Shown: positions 1 to 10,430 of the stretch, piece by piece
How positions within the stretch are numbered: position 1 is the first letter of the stretch
How the letters are laid out: each line of letters opens with the position of its first letter
Notes under the pieces: generated by a model
The model's database searches: none
What the model was told of the DNA's origin: nothing
The model's input: the letters and a program-made list of their open reading frames with translations, nothing else
DNA from: Pseudomonadota bacterium
GTDB taxonomy: Bacteria > Bdellovibrionota > UBA1018 > CAIMNF01
Assembly (NCBI GenBank): GCA_027491115.1
Contig: JAIXWV010000005.1
Location: forward strand, 27,864 to 91,863
Reading direction: 5' to 3'
Length of the DNA: 64,000 nucleotides
Position numbers and translations under genes: made by a program

Positions 1-1
1 C

Positions 2-765
<764 letters not shown>

Positions 766-769
<4 letters not shown>

Positions 770-1208
770 AACTGCTGATCGCCTCCGATCATGCCGGCTT
801 CGAACTGAAAGAAGCCTTGAAGGACCGGGCCGGGACCCTGGGCGTGAGCTTCAACGATCTCGGAACCCATTCCCAAGACAGCGTCGATTACCCTGACTAC
901 GCCCACGCGCTCGCACGCGAGCTCCTGAAGCCGGGATCCGGGGCTTCGCTCGGAATCCTGATTTGCGGAAGCGGAGTCGGCGTGAGCATCGCCGCGAACC
1001 GGCACCCGGGAATCCGTGCGGTTCTCGCCGAATCCCCGGAAATCGCTCGCCTCGGTCGCGAACACAATCATGCCAATGTCCTCTGCCTCGGTGCCCGCTT
1101 CCTGAGTCCCGACCGGGCTGTCGAAGTGATCCGTGCCTTTTTGACCGCAACCCCCGAAACCGGTGAACGCCATGTCCGCCGGGTCCAGAAACTGGGAGAA
1201 CCCTCGAA

Positions 1209-1212
<4 letters not shown>
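766..1212 (+). CDS. rpiB: Ribose-5-phosphate isomerase B
   Basis: This 148-residue protein interconverts ribose 5-phosphate and ribulose 5-phosphate in the pentose phosphate pathway. [12 protein letters not shown] at the N-terminus and [19 protein letters not shown] in the middle are RpiB signatures, and the Cys of the second is the usual catalytic cysteine. Length matches the family. I chose the ATG at 766 because it overlaps the fabF stop and puts the signature at residue 7; a longer in-frame reading from 637 only runs through fabF. It overlaps glyA at 1209-1212. A fabF-rpiB-glyA order is common in proteobacteria, but a shared metabolic logic is not obvious. Confidence 0.95.
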
Positions 1213-2479
<1,267 letters not shown>

Positions 2480-2483
<4 letters not shown>

Positions 2484-3625
2484 TTTTCGACACGACGTTT
2501 GAAACCGAAGCCCAGATCGAGATTCGCACGCTTGCAAGAAAGTTCGCGCAGGAGCGGATCCGCCCGATTGTCGAGCATGACGAGGAAACGGGAACCTTCC
2601 GCCGTGACATCATCCGGGAGCTCGGGAATCTCGGACTCACGGGGATACCGGTGTCCGAAGCCTTGGGTGGTGCGGGGCTCGGTTATCAAGAGTACATCGG
2701 GGCAATCGAAGAAATTGCCGCCGAGAGCGGCGCCTACGCGGTGAGCGTCGCGGTCACTGGACTGCCTCAGGTGATTCTCGAGAAACAGGGGAATGAAGCC
2801 CAGAAGCAAAAATACATTCCGAAACTCGCATCAGGTGAGGGAATCGGCTCGTTCGTCCTGTCCGAGGCGGGGAGCGGCTCCGATGCTGCAAGTCTCCGGA
2901 CCACAGCGGTCCGGGACGGAAACCACTATGTCCTGAACGGCACCAAGCTCTGGATCACCCAGGCCGATGAAGCCGATGTGTTCATCGCCATGGCCCGCAC
3001 CGGAGGACCCGGTGCGAAAGGGGTCTCGGCCTTCATCCTTGAAAAAGGCATGTCGGGCATTTTGATGGGGAAGCGCGAAAAGAAGATGGGGATGAACATC
3101 TCGCACACCATGGAAGTGCTCTTGGAGAACGTCCGGGTCCCGGTTGAAAACCGGATCGCCGAAGAAGGAGATGGAATGAAGGTCGCCTTCGCCGCACTCG
3201 ATTCTGGACGGATTACGATCGCGGCAACCGCACTCGGCATCGCCCGTTCGGCCATCGAATGTGCGAGCCGACACGCCAATCTCCGCGAGCAGTTCGGAAA
3301 GCCCATTCTGGAATTCCAGGGTGTTGGCTTCATGTTGGCCGACATGCTGAACGAGTACCACTCGGCCAAGCTCGTTGTTCAAAAAGCCGCTTTTCTGAAG
3401 GACCAAGGTCTGCCCTTCTCCATCCAGGCCGCCCAAGCCAAGGTGCTGGCCACCGACATGGCCATGAAGGTGACCACTGATGCAGTCCAGATCCTCGGGG
3501 GCTCAGGTTACACACGAGAATTCCCTGTGGAACGCCTCATGCGCGAAGCGAAGATGCTCCAGATTGTCGAGGGTACGAACCAGATCCAGCGACTAGTGAT
3601 CTCACGAGCTCTCAAACAGGACTGA
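2480..3625 (+). CDS. Acyl-CoA dehydrogenase
   Basis: This 381-residue flavoprotein catalyses alpha,beta-dehydrogenation of acyl-CoA. It shows the FAD/substrate signature ([17 protein letters not shown]), the [12 protein letters not shown] strand and the C-terminal [11 protein letters not shown] motif whose Glu is the catalytic base of the short/medium-chain class. Residues RFGKPI-like ([14 protein letters not shown]) are also typical. Chain-length specificity, or a glutaryl- or isovaleryl-CoA role, cannot be decided here. The start at 2480 overlaps the glyA stop and has GGAGA upstream. A thiolase that could serve the same beta-oxidation lies far away at 56409. Confidence 0.9.
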
Positions 3626-3642
3626 GGCCCGGTAAGGGACTC

Positions 3643-3671
3643 TTTCCAACAGGACGGGTTTCGGCTAGGAT
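3643..3671 (+). promoter_or_regulatory. Predicted promoter of pgi, leaderless type
   Basis: TTTCCA (3643-3648) and TAGGAT (3666-3671) are separated by 17 bases. Only six bases (CGCTCC) lie between the -10 box and the pgi ATG at 3678. Transcription would start at or within a few bases of the start codon and no Shine-Dalgarno site fits. Confidence 0.45.
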
Positions 3672-3677
3672 CGCTCC

Positions 3678-5033
3678 ATGTCGATCAGTGCATCCCGTTT
3701 TGGCAGTTCCCCCTTGCTCCTCGATTGGAGCGGACTCAATACCGAGATCTCCCGTGAAGAGCGCGAAGAGGCCCATGCGAAGTGGCTCGCCACCCTGGAC
3801 GGACTTCGTGCGCGGGTCTCTGGATTCTACGATGCCGTGATCGACCCCTCCCTCTCACAAATCGAAGCCTGCCGGACTCTAGCCGACCGTTTCAAGTCTG
3901 ATTCAAGGATCCGTCATTGCCTGTTCATCGGAATCGGAGGAAGCAGTCTCGGACCCCTCTGTTTGATCGATGCCCTGAAGCACCGGAGTTCTTCGCCCAT
4001 TCAATTCCACTTTTTCGAAAACCCGGATCCGATCGACTGGCAATACCGGATCGCTCGGATGAAGCCCGAAGAAACTCTGGTTTGCGTGGTAACCAAATCC
4101 GGTACCACCTATGAGACGATTTCAATCTTCATGCTCGCCTGGAACTGGCTCGTTCAATCGCTCGGAACGCAACGAGCAGCGGCCCAGACTGTGGCCATCA
4201 CCGATCCTGCCAAAGGAGAGTTGCTCGAGTTTGCACGGAAAGAAGGTCTTTCTACACTCGAAATCGCGCCATCAGTGGGTGGCCGATTCAGCGTCTTCAC
4301 CCCAGTCGGACTGTTCGCTGCCGCGCTTGCGGGACTCGATCTGGACGCCTTCCTTTTGGGAGCCAAGAAAATCCGGGATTACTGCGAACGGGCGAGCCAG
4401 GAGAAGAACCTGTTTTTGACTTGGGCGGTGTCCTTGATGAAAAAACGGGAAACCCATCCCATTCACGTGATGATGCCCTACACCACCCCACTCCGTCAGG
4501 CGGGTGCCTGGTGGGTGCAGCTCTGGTCGGAGAGTCTCGGTAAGGATGGAAAAGGCTTCACCGCCGTACCCTCACTCGGAGCTGTGGATCAGCATTCCAT
4601 GCTACAGCTCCTCCGTGACGGCCCGAACGACAAGGTGATCTGGTTTGTGAACATCCAGGATTTCGGACCCAAAGTGCCTGTCCCGTCGGTGAAGTTCCCG
4701 GTGAAGACCTTCGAGCTCCTGGAAGGTCAGGAGCTCGGCTCATTGCTGGACACCGAGTTCCGCGCCATTCAAAAGGTGATGAAGAACCGGGGGCGTCCTG
4801 CACTCCAGCTTCAGCTGGATTCCCTGACCGAAGAATCCCTTGGTGCCTTTTTCTTCGCGCTGTCCGTTCTGACCGCCTATGCGGGTCGACTCCTCGGGGT
4901 GGACCCCTTTGACCAGCCGGGAGTGGAAGAAGGCAAGGTCTACATCCGTGAGACGCTGGAACAGATCAAAAAACAGGCTAAATATATGGATCCCGAGGAC
5001 ACTGTCCATCGCTTGAGACTCCATCGGGAGTGA
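3678..5033 (+). CDS. pgi: Glucose-6-phosphate isomerase
   Basis: This 451-residue cytoplasmic enzyme interconverts glucose 6-phosphate and fructose 6-phosphate. The phosphosugar isomerase core shows GIGGSSLGPLCLIDAL, the phosphate-binding KSGTTYET, and PYTTPLRQAGAWWVQLWSES-type motif around residues 265-285. Length matches the compact bacterial type (about 450) rather than the 550-residue enterobacterial form. It stands alone with its own predicted promoter and is followed by an inverted repeat. It would feed the manC, ugd and transaldolase steps encoded elsewhere in the window. Confidence 0.95.
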   Translation: MSISASRFGSSPLLLDWSGLNTEISREEREEAHAKWLATLDGLRARVSGFYDAVIDPSLSQIEACRTLADRFKSDSRIRHCLFIGIGGSSLGPLCLIDALKHRSSSPIQFHFFENPDPIDWQYRIARMKPEETLVCVVTKSGTTYETISIFMLAWNWLVQSLGTQRAAAQTVAITDPAKGELLEFARKEGLSTLEIAPSVGGRFSVFTPVGLFAAALAGLDLDAFLLGAKKIRDYCERASQEKNLFLTWAVSLMKKRETHPIHVMMPYTTPLRQAGAWWVQLWSESLGKDGKGFTAVPSLGAVDQHSMLQLLRDGPNDKVIWFVNIQDFGPKVPVPSVKFPVKTFELLEGQELGSLLDTEFRAIQKVMKNRGRPALQLQLDSLTEESLGAFFFALSVLTAYAGRLLGVDPFDQPGVEEGKVYIRETLEQIKKQAKYMDPEDTVHRLRLHRE

Positions 5034-5071
5034 GTTGACGCATTCTGCCAGTCGAGATTCTGACTCACTCC
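5027..5071 (+). terminator. Inverted repeat after pgi, possible weak terminator
   Basis: GGAGTGAGT at 5027-5035 is exactly complementary to ACTCACTCC at 5063-5071, giving a 9 bp stem that starts at the pgi stop region with a 27-base loop. The bases after it are pyrimidine-rich but contain no clean T run, so intrinsic termination is uncertain. Confidence 0.35.
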
Positions 5072-5127
5072 AGTCGATCGCACCTTCTCTTTCAATTACA
5101 GCGGCTTTCCATTAAGATGGGGATGCC

Positions 5128-6057
5128 ATGGCAAACAGTGATTTTGACTCGAAAGACCGCACAGCGATCCTTGGATTTGACCAGGAGACCATCAACCGCG
5201 AACTCCAAAAAGCCAAGGAGCAACCGGCTTGTCTGATCCTGATCAAGGGGACCCCGCAAGGACATCGGTATTTCATCACTGCAGATGAGATGGTGATCGG
5301 TCGCGATCCGGCAGCGGACATTTCGATCCCGGACGGGTCCATTTCGCGTAAGCACGCCCGAATCAAGCAGTCCGGCGGAGCCGTGACCATCGAAGATCTC
5401 GGTTCATCGAACGGAACCTCCGTGAACAGCAAGAAGCTCGAGCCGGGTAATGTCGTGACCCTTTCAAAAGAGGACATGATCAAACTCGGGAACTCCATCG
5501 TGAAGTACCTTCCCGCAGGTGAGCTCGAGATCGTGTTCTACGGAAACCTGAATCAGGCGGCCAACACCGATCCGATGACCAAATGTTTCAACAAAGGCTA
5601 CTTCCTCGAAGCCATCGAGGCGGAAGTGAAGCGTGCCAAGGCCCTTTCCACTCCCATCTCGCTCATGTTTTTCGATCTCGATCACTTCAAGAAAGTGAAC
5701 GACACCTACGGACACGAAGGCGGCGATTTTGTTCTGAAAGAATTCACGAACCTGGTCCGGGGTCTCGGTCTTATCCAGAAGAGTGACATCTTCGCCCGCT
5801 ACGGTGGCGAAGAGTTTTGCCTCATGATGCCGTCCAAGTCCGCACAAGAAGCGGGCAAAATCGCCGAGACCATCCGTGGCAAAGTGCAGATGCACGAGTT
5901 CAATTACGAAGGTCAGAGAATCCCGGTGACCACGAGTCTCGGCGTCGCAGAGCTCAAGTCCGATATGGAAACTGCGACTGACCTGATCAAGGCCTCCGAC
6001 AAGGCTCTTTATGAGTCGAAGAAGAGTGGCCGGAACCGCGTCACCATCGCAGTCTGA
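5128..6057 (+). CDS. FHA-domain diguanylate cyclase
   Basis: This 309-residue soluble protein joins an N-terminal forkhead-associated domain (about residues 35-115; GRDPAAD, SRKHARI, LGSSNGT) to a GGDEF domain. FHA domains bind phosphothreonine peptides; GGDEF domains make cyclic di-GMP from GTP. The active loop is GGEEF at residues 226-230, with the metal-binding MFFDLDHFKKVND motif intact, so it should be active. The usual inhibitory RxxD site five residues upstream reads QKSD, so product feedback is probably weak or lost. FHA-GGDEF fusions are known from Bdellovibrio (DgcB type), where one controls prey invasion; orthology here is inference. It precedes mutL by 11 bases. Confidence 0.92.
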   Translation: MANSDFDSKDRTAILGFDQETINRELQKAKEQPACLILIKGTPQGHRYFITADEMVIGRDPAADISIPDGSISRKHARIKQSGGAVTIEDLGSSNGTSVNSKKLEPGNVVTLSKEDMIKLGNSIVKYLPAGELEIVFYGNLNQAANTDPMTKCFNKGYFLEAIEAEVKRAKALSTPISLMFFDLDHFKKVNDTYGHEGGDFVLKEFTNLVRGLGLIQKSDIFARYGGEEFCLMMPSKSAQEAGKIAETIRGKVQMHEFNYEGQRIPVTTSLGVAELKSDMETATDLIKASDKALYESKKSGRNRVTIAV

Positions 6058-6068
6058 ACGGCCCTACC

Positions 6069-7820
6069 ATGGGAAACATCCGGATTCTACCTTCCCTGAT
6101 CGCCGAGCGGATTGCCGCCGGTGAGGTGGTCGAGCGGCCCGCAAGTGTCGTCAAGGAACTTTGCGAGAACGCGATTGATGCCGGTGCTTCCGCCGTGGAA
6201 GTGCGTCTGGCGAAGGGTGGAACCGAGTTGATCGAGGTCACCGACAACGGTTCGGGGATGCCTCGCGAGGATCTCGAGGTCTGCATCGGGCGCCATGCCA
6301 CCAGCAAGATCCGCGAATTCGAAGATCTGTCCAAGCTGAACACTCTCGGTTTCCGCGGAGAGGCTTTGCCGAGTATCGCCTCGGTTTCCGAACTGTCTGT
6401 CGTCTCGAGATCGAGCGGTTCAACCGTGACGCACGAGATCCGCCTCGCCCAAAGCGCTGCAGAGCGGGTGGAAGCGCGGAATGTTCCGAACATCTCCTTC
6501 CTGGGATCCGCTCACGGAACCCGGGTCCGGGTGGCTTCGCTTTTTTCCCAGATCCCGGCGCGCCTCAAGTTCCTGAAGTCGACCGGAGCCGAGACCTCCG
6601 CTGTGCGTGAGATCATCGAACGACTGGCATTGACCCATCCGGAGGTGGCCTTCACTCTCAAGAATGAAGACCGGACTTTGCTCGAGCTTCCTGCAGAGAG
6701 TCTCAAGGACCGGACGGTCCGGATGCTGGCGGACGACAATCCTTATGAAATCGTCGAAACCGAGCTTCCGGGCGCCTATTCGATCCGGGTGATCTGGCTC
6801 AAGGGCCTGAGCCTGCCTCACACCCGGGGAATGTACCAGATTGTGAACGGTCGGGCCCTGCGGGACCGGACCCTGCAATCCGCAATTCTGAATCCTCTAA
6901 AACAGTCTTTCCTTCCAGGAAATTTCCCGGTCTGCGTCGTCCGCATCGATCTCCCGACGGATGAGCTCGATGTGAACGTCCACCCCGGGAAGACCGAGAT
7001 CCGCTTCCTCGAGTCGCGAAAGATCTACGCACTCTGTGATGCGGCATTCGAGCGCCTCCTCGGGCGTCCGGCCTTCCGGGATGGCGGTCCCGGTCCGGAT
7101 CCGGGCTTCCATCCTCCACAGTGGAATAATCAGTGGAATCGCGAATCGACTCCCTTTCTCGCTTTGAATGCGGAAACACAGGCAGGCACAGGGCCATCCA
7201 CCACCCCACCCACCTTTTTTGACTCGACACCGATCGGTGAGTACCGCGGAGTCTGGTTCGCCACTTACCTCGCTTTCGAAAAAGACGACAAGATCACCCT
7301 GATCGATCAACACGCGGCCCATGAACGTGTCCGTTACGAGCAAATCAAAAAAGGCGTCCTCGGAAAGCAAGGGTGCGAGACCCAACAGCTCCTGGTTCCG
7401 GAGGTGGTGAAGTTTCCTCCGGATCGACTGATACGACTCAGAAACAAACTCGATTGGGTCAAGCCGCTCGGATTCGACGCTGAGGTGTTCGGTGAGGAGT
7501 CGGTGGTTTTCCGCGCCATCCCGTCGGTCTGGGGTTCAGGCACCTTACCGGAGCGGCTCCGGAACCTGCTGGAACGGCTGGAAAACGAAGACGCCGGCCC
7601 CGAGCATCCGACCTGGGACGAGGTCTTGTTCGAGAAGATCGCCATGGAAGCCTGTCGCTCTTCCTTCAAGGCTGGAGACACCCTTCACGAATGGTCGGCC
7701 CGCGACCTGGTCCGAAAACTGTTCACCTGCGAACACCCCGGGAATTGCCCTCACGGACGCCCCACTTCGATCACCCTCTCCCGCAACAAGGTGGAAGAAT
7801 GGTTCAGTCGATTGTCCTGA
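6069..7820 (+). CDS. mutL: DNA mismatch repair protein MutL, endonuclease type
   Basis: The 583-residue protein links mismatch recognition by MutS to strand incision. Its GHKL ATPase domain has IAAGEVVERPASVVKEL, E33-N34 for Mg-ATP, DNGSGM and the GFRGEAL motif. The C-terminal domain (about residues 390-583) carries DQHAAHERVRYE at residue 413, which fits the endonuclease metal motif DQHA(X2)E(X4)E, plus ACRSSFKAGD and CPHGRPT. It is therefore the latent nuclease type that works without MutH. A Cys replaces the usual Val before E33. The end overlaps miaA by 22 bases, the same neighbour as in many proteobacteria. Confidence 0.97.
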   Translation: MGNIRILPSLIAERIAAGEVVERPASVVKELCENAIDAGASAVEVRLAKGGTELIEVTDNGSGMPREDLEVCIGRHATSKIREFEDLSKLNTLGFRGEALPSIASVSELSVVSRSSGSTVTHEIRLAQSAAERVEARNVPNISFLGSAHGTRVRVASLFSQIPARLKFLKSTGAETSAVREIIERLALTHPEVAFTLKNEDRTLLELPAESLKDRTVRMLADDNPYEIVETELPGAYSIRVIWLKGLSLPHTRGMYQIVNGRALRDRTLQSAILNPLKQSFLPGNFPVCVVRIDLPTDELDVNVHPGKTEIRFLESRKIYALCDAAFERLLGRPAFRDGGPGPDPGFHPPQWNNQWNRESTPFLALNAETQAGTGPSTTPPTFFDSTPIGEYRGVWFATYLAFEKDDKITLIDQHAAHERVRYEQIKKGVLGKQGCETQQLLVPEVVKFPPDRLIRLRNKLDWVKPLGFDAEVFGEESVVFRAIPSVWGSGTLPERLRNLLERLENEDAGPEHPTWDEVLFEKIAMEACRSSFKAGDTLHEWSARDLVRKLFTCEHPGNCPHGRPTSITLSRNKVEEWFSRLS

Positions 7821-8716
7821 GCGGTCCGACCGCATCGGGTAAGTCCTCCTTGGCCGTCGAAGTCGCATCGAGTCTGGGCCTTGAGATCATCAATGCCGAC
7901 AGCGTCTGTTTTTACCGGGGATTCAACATCGGATCGGCGAAACCGACGGCCGAGGAACGCGCCCAAGTCCCCCACCACTTGGTCGATGTGGCCGATCCGC
8001 TTGAAACCTATCACGCAGGCCGTTTCCTCAAGGACTGCAAGGAGCGGCTCGAGGAGATCCACTCTCGTGGCAAACGGGCCATCATCGTGGGGGGAAGCGG
8101 ATTTTATCTGAAAGCGCTTCGCAAAGGACTCTGGGACGCCCCCGAGGGATCTCCGGAGTTCCGGAACAGCCTTGCCGATCGCCCGACGGAAGACCTGTTC
8201 GGTGAGCTACTGAAAGAGGATCCGGTTCAAGCTCGAAAAATCGGACCTGCTGATCGATACCGCCTCGTCCGGGCACTCGAGATCTTCCACCTCTCCGGCC
8301 GGAAGCCTTCGGACCTCGAGTCAGGAATGAACGAAAAAACCGATCCTTCCTTCCAGCTCTGGGTGATCGACCGGGAGAATCCGGAACTCATGGAACGCAT
8401 CGGACTCCGGGTGGAGAAAATGCTCGACCAGGGATGGGTGGAAGAGACCCGACATTTGTTGGAGACCTGTCCTGAGTCGAGAACGCTCCGGGCGGTGGGC
8501 TACGCCCAAGTGGTCCGCCACCTCAAGGGCGAACTCCCCCCGGGCCGGAAAGTCCTTCCTGGAATCGCAGGCCTCCGAGAGGAAATCATTCTTTCCCACC
8601 GCCAACTCGTCAAACAGCAAAGAACCTGGTTCAAGCAGCTGTCCCCTGATCGGTCTTTCACGCTGGATTCAGACCTGTTTGACCTAAAAGAAAAACTGAT
8701 CCAGTTCTATCAGTAA
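7799..8716 (+). CDS. miaA: tRNA dimethylallyltransferase
   Basis: This 305-residue enzyme transfers a dimethylallyl group to N6 of A37 in tRNAs reading UNN codons. It begins VQSIVLSGPTASGKSSLA, containing the P-loop, followed by the INADSVCFYRGFNIGSAKP region that corresponds to the DSxQVYRGxDIGTAKP motif. Later PHHLVDVADP and a C-terminal KQQRTWFK motif are also typical. The start at 7799 lies inside mutL (22-base overlap); an upstream in-frame start would only add mutL-antiframe residues. Expression is probably coupled to mutL. Confidence 0.95.
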   Translation: MVQSIVLSGPTASGKSSLAVEVASSLGLEIINADSVCFYRGFNIGSAKPTAEERAQVPHHLVDVADPLETYHAGRFLKDCKERLEEIHSRGKRAIIVGGSGFYLKALRKGLWDAPEGSPEFRNSLADRPTEDLFGELLKEDPVQARKIGPADRYRLVRALEIFHLSGRKPSDLESGMNEKTDPSFQLWVIDRENPELMERIGLRVEKMLDQGWVEETRHLLETCPESRTLRAVGYAQVVRHLKGELPPGRKVLPGIAGLREEIILSHRQLVKQQRTWFKQLSPDRSFTLDSDLFDLKEKLIQFYQ

Positions 8717-8776
8717 GGATTAGCTGATATTTTAGGATGCATCGGGTAAACCTGAGGCTCACGAGGAGCTTGAATT

Positions 8777-9715
8777 ATGGCAAGAGGCAGCAAACTCTGG
8801 TTGAACGGAACCATTCGAAATGTGGAAGAGGCGAAGATCAGCCTGTTCTCACACGTTTTGCACTACGGCACAGGCGCCTTCGAAGGCATCCGCGCCTACA
8901 AGCAAGAATCGGGTGGTGGAGCGATCTTTCGCTTGAAGGAACACATGGAGCGCCTCCAGGACTCGGTCAAGATCATGGGCTTCGAACTGCCCTTCTCGGT
9001 CGAAGACATGTGTCGCGGAGCGATTGAAGCCTGCAAAGCCAATGGTTTTGAAGAGTGCTACATCCGCCCCCTCGCATTCATCGGTGACGGTCCGCTCGGA
9101 GTCTATCCCGGTGCCGCTCCGAAAGTGGAACTGGCCATCCTCGTTTGGGAATGGGGTAGCTACCTCGGTGACAAAGGGGTGAATGAAGGCGCCCGCTTGA
9201 AGGTTTCGACCTTTGTCAGACCTCATGTCAATTCGGCCATGACCAAAGGAAAAATCACCGGTGCATATGTCGTCGGAGTAGTCTCGAAGAGCGAAGCCAT
9301 CCGCCAGGGGTACGACGAAGCCCTCATGCTCGACACCGAAGGCTACATGACCGAAGGAACGGGCGAGAACCTCTTCATCATCAAAGACGGCGTGATCAAA
9401 ACCACCCAGCTCACCTCCATCCTGAATGGCGTGACCCGAAACACCGTGATCGAGATGATCCGGAAGCGCGGCTTGACCTTGATCGAGACCCGCTTCACCC
9501 GTGACGAGCTTTATTGCGCAGATGAAGTGTTCCTCACCGGAACGGCTGCAGAGATCACCCCGGTTTCTTCTGTAGACGACCGCAAGATCGGAAAAGGCAC
9601 CACGGCCGGCAAACCGGGCCCGATCACCCAAGGAATCCAAAAGGACTACGCCCGACTGGTTCGCGGTGGCATGCGCGGTGAATTCCCGGAAGCTTGGCTC
9701 ACCCAGGTGAAATGA
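8777..9715 (+). CDS. ilvE: Branched-chain amino acid aminotransferase
   Basis: This 312-residue fold-type IV PLP enzyme transaminates valine, leucine and isoleucine with 2-oxoglutarate. Seen are HYGTGAFEGIRAY, the lysine region KGKITGAYV, YDEALMLDTEGYMTEGTGENLF and LTGTAAEITPV, all at expected spacing. An AGGAG ribosome site sits six bases before the ATG, and the 60-base upstream gap contains TAGGAT (8733-8738) as a possible -10. The stop overlaps the next gene in ATGA (9712-9715). Specificity for branched-chain amino acids, as opposed to D-amino acids or aminodeoxychorismate, is judged from the EGIRAY and GTAAEITPV motifs. Confidence 0.92.
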   Translation: MARGSKLWLNGTIRNVEEAKISLFSHVLHYGTGAFEGIRAYKQESGGGAIFRLKEHMERLQDSVKIMGFELPFSVEDMCRGAIEACKANGFEECYIRPLAFIGDGPLGVYPGAAPKVELAILVWEWGSYLGDKGVNEGARLKVSTFVRPHVNSAMTKGKITGAYVVGVVSKSEAIRQGYDEALMLDTEGYMTEGTGENLFIIKDGVIKTTQLTSILNGVTRNTVIEMIRKRGLTLIETRFTRDELYCADEVFLTGTAAEITPVSSVDDRKIGKGTTAGKPGPITQGIQKDYARLVRGGMRGEFPEAWLTQVK

Positions 9716-10401
9716 ATCCGCCATTCCGGGTCCTCTTCGAGGATCAGCACCTGATCGTGCTCTCGAAGGAACCGGGATTGCTCTCCCAGGGCGATTCGAG
9801 TGGTGAATCCTCTTTGGTAGACGTGCTGCGCGTCCACTTCGGACGCAATTATGTGGGTCTGATTCACCGGCTCGATCGGAACACGAGTGGACTGATGGTT
9901 GTGGCGAAGCGTTCGAAAAGCGCTGATCGGCTGAGCGAGCAACTCCGGACTGGAGAACTGGTCCGTCAATACCATGCCGTTCTTTGGGGACACTTCAAAG
10001 ATCTCCGTGAAACCGTTTGGGAGCACCTCCTCAAGAAAGATGATCGTACCAATGAAGTCCGGGTCGTTCGAGCGGGAACCGCCGGTGCCAAAAATGCGAC
10101 ACTGAATATTCTCCCGATCAAAAGTTTTCTCCATCCTGCCTCAGGCGATCCCCTCACCCTGGCCCGATTTTCTCTGGAAACAGGGAGATCCCACCAGATT
10201 CGTGTGCAATCCGCAACCCAGGGGCATCCCCTGATCGGTGACACCAAATACGGAAACAAACAGAGCATGTCCCTTTTCTCGAGGCCGGCTCTTCACTCTG
10301 CGGCGCTCGAGTTTCTTCACCCCATGACAAAAGAAAAGATGAGCTTTGTGGAACGGTATAGTTCTGACATGCTTCAATTTTTTTCTACAGATCTTGAATA
10401 A
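9712..10401 (+). CDS. RluA-family pseudouridine synthase
   Basis: The 229-residue protein should convert a specific uridine in rRNA or tRNA to pseudouridine. It has the family motif HRLDRNTSGLMV with the catalytic aspartate, an early HLIVLSKEPGLLSQGD strand and the late TGRSHQIRVQ motif. It lacks an N-terminal S4 domain, so it resembles the short RluA/TruC/RluC-like forms; the target site cannot be told. The start at 9712 overlaps the ilvE stop. This coupling to an aminotransferase is unlikely to be functional. Confidence 0.88.
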   Translation: MNPPFRVLFEDQHLIVLSKEPGLLSQGDSSGESSLVDVLRVHFGRNYVGLIHRLDRNTSGLMVVAKRSKSADRLSEQLRTGELVRQYHAVLWGHFKDLRETVWEHLLKKDDRTNEVRVVRAGTAGAKNATLNILPIKSFLHPASGDPLTLARFSLETGRSHQIRVQSATQGHPLIGDTKYGNKQSMSLFSRPALHSAALEFLHPMTKEKMSFVERYSSDMLQFFSTDLE

Positions 10402-10423
10402 AAAACAAACGGGCCATTACACT
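10394..10423 (+). promoter_or_regulatory. Predicted promoter of the 10431 barrel gene
   Basis: TTGAAT (10394-10399) and TACACT (10418-10423) are 18 bases apart. The ATG follows seven bases after the -10 box, so the mRNA would have almost no leader. An AAGG directly abutting the ATG is too close to act as a ribosome site. Confidence 0.45.
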
Positions 10424-10430
10424 GATAAGG

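Noticed and set aside
8708..8733. Terminator after miaA
   Set aside because: Only a 6 bp AT-rich stem (TATCAG/CTGATA) and four T; too weak to call.
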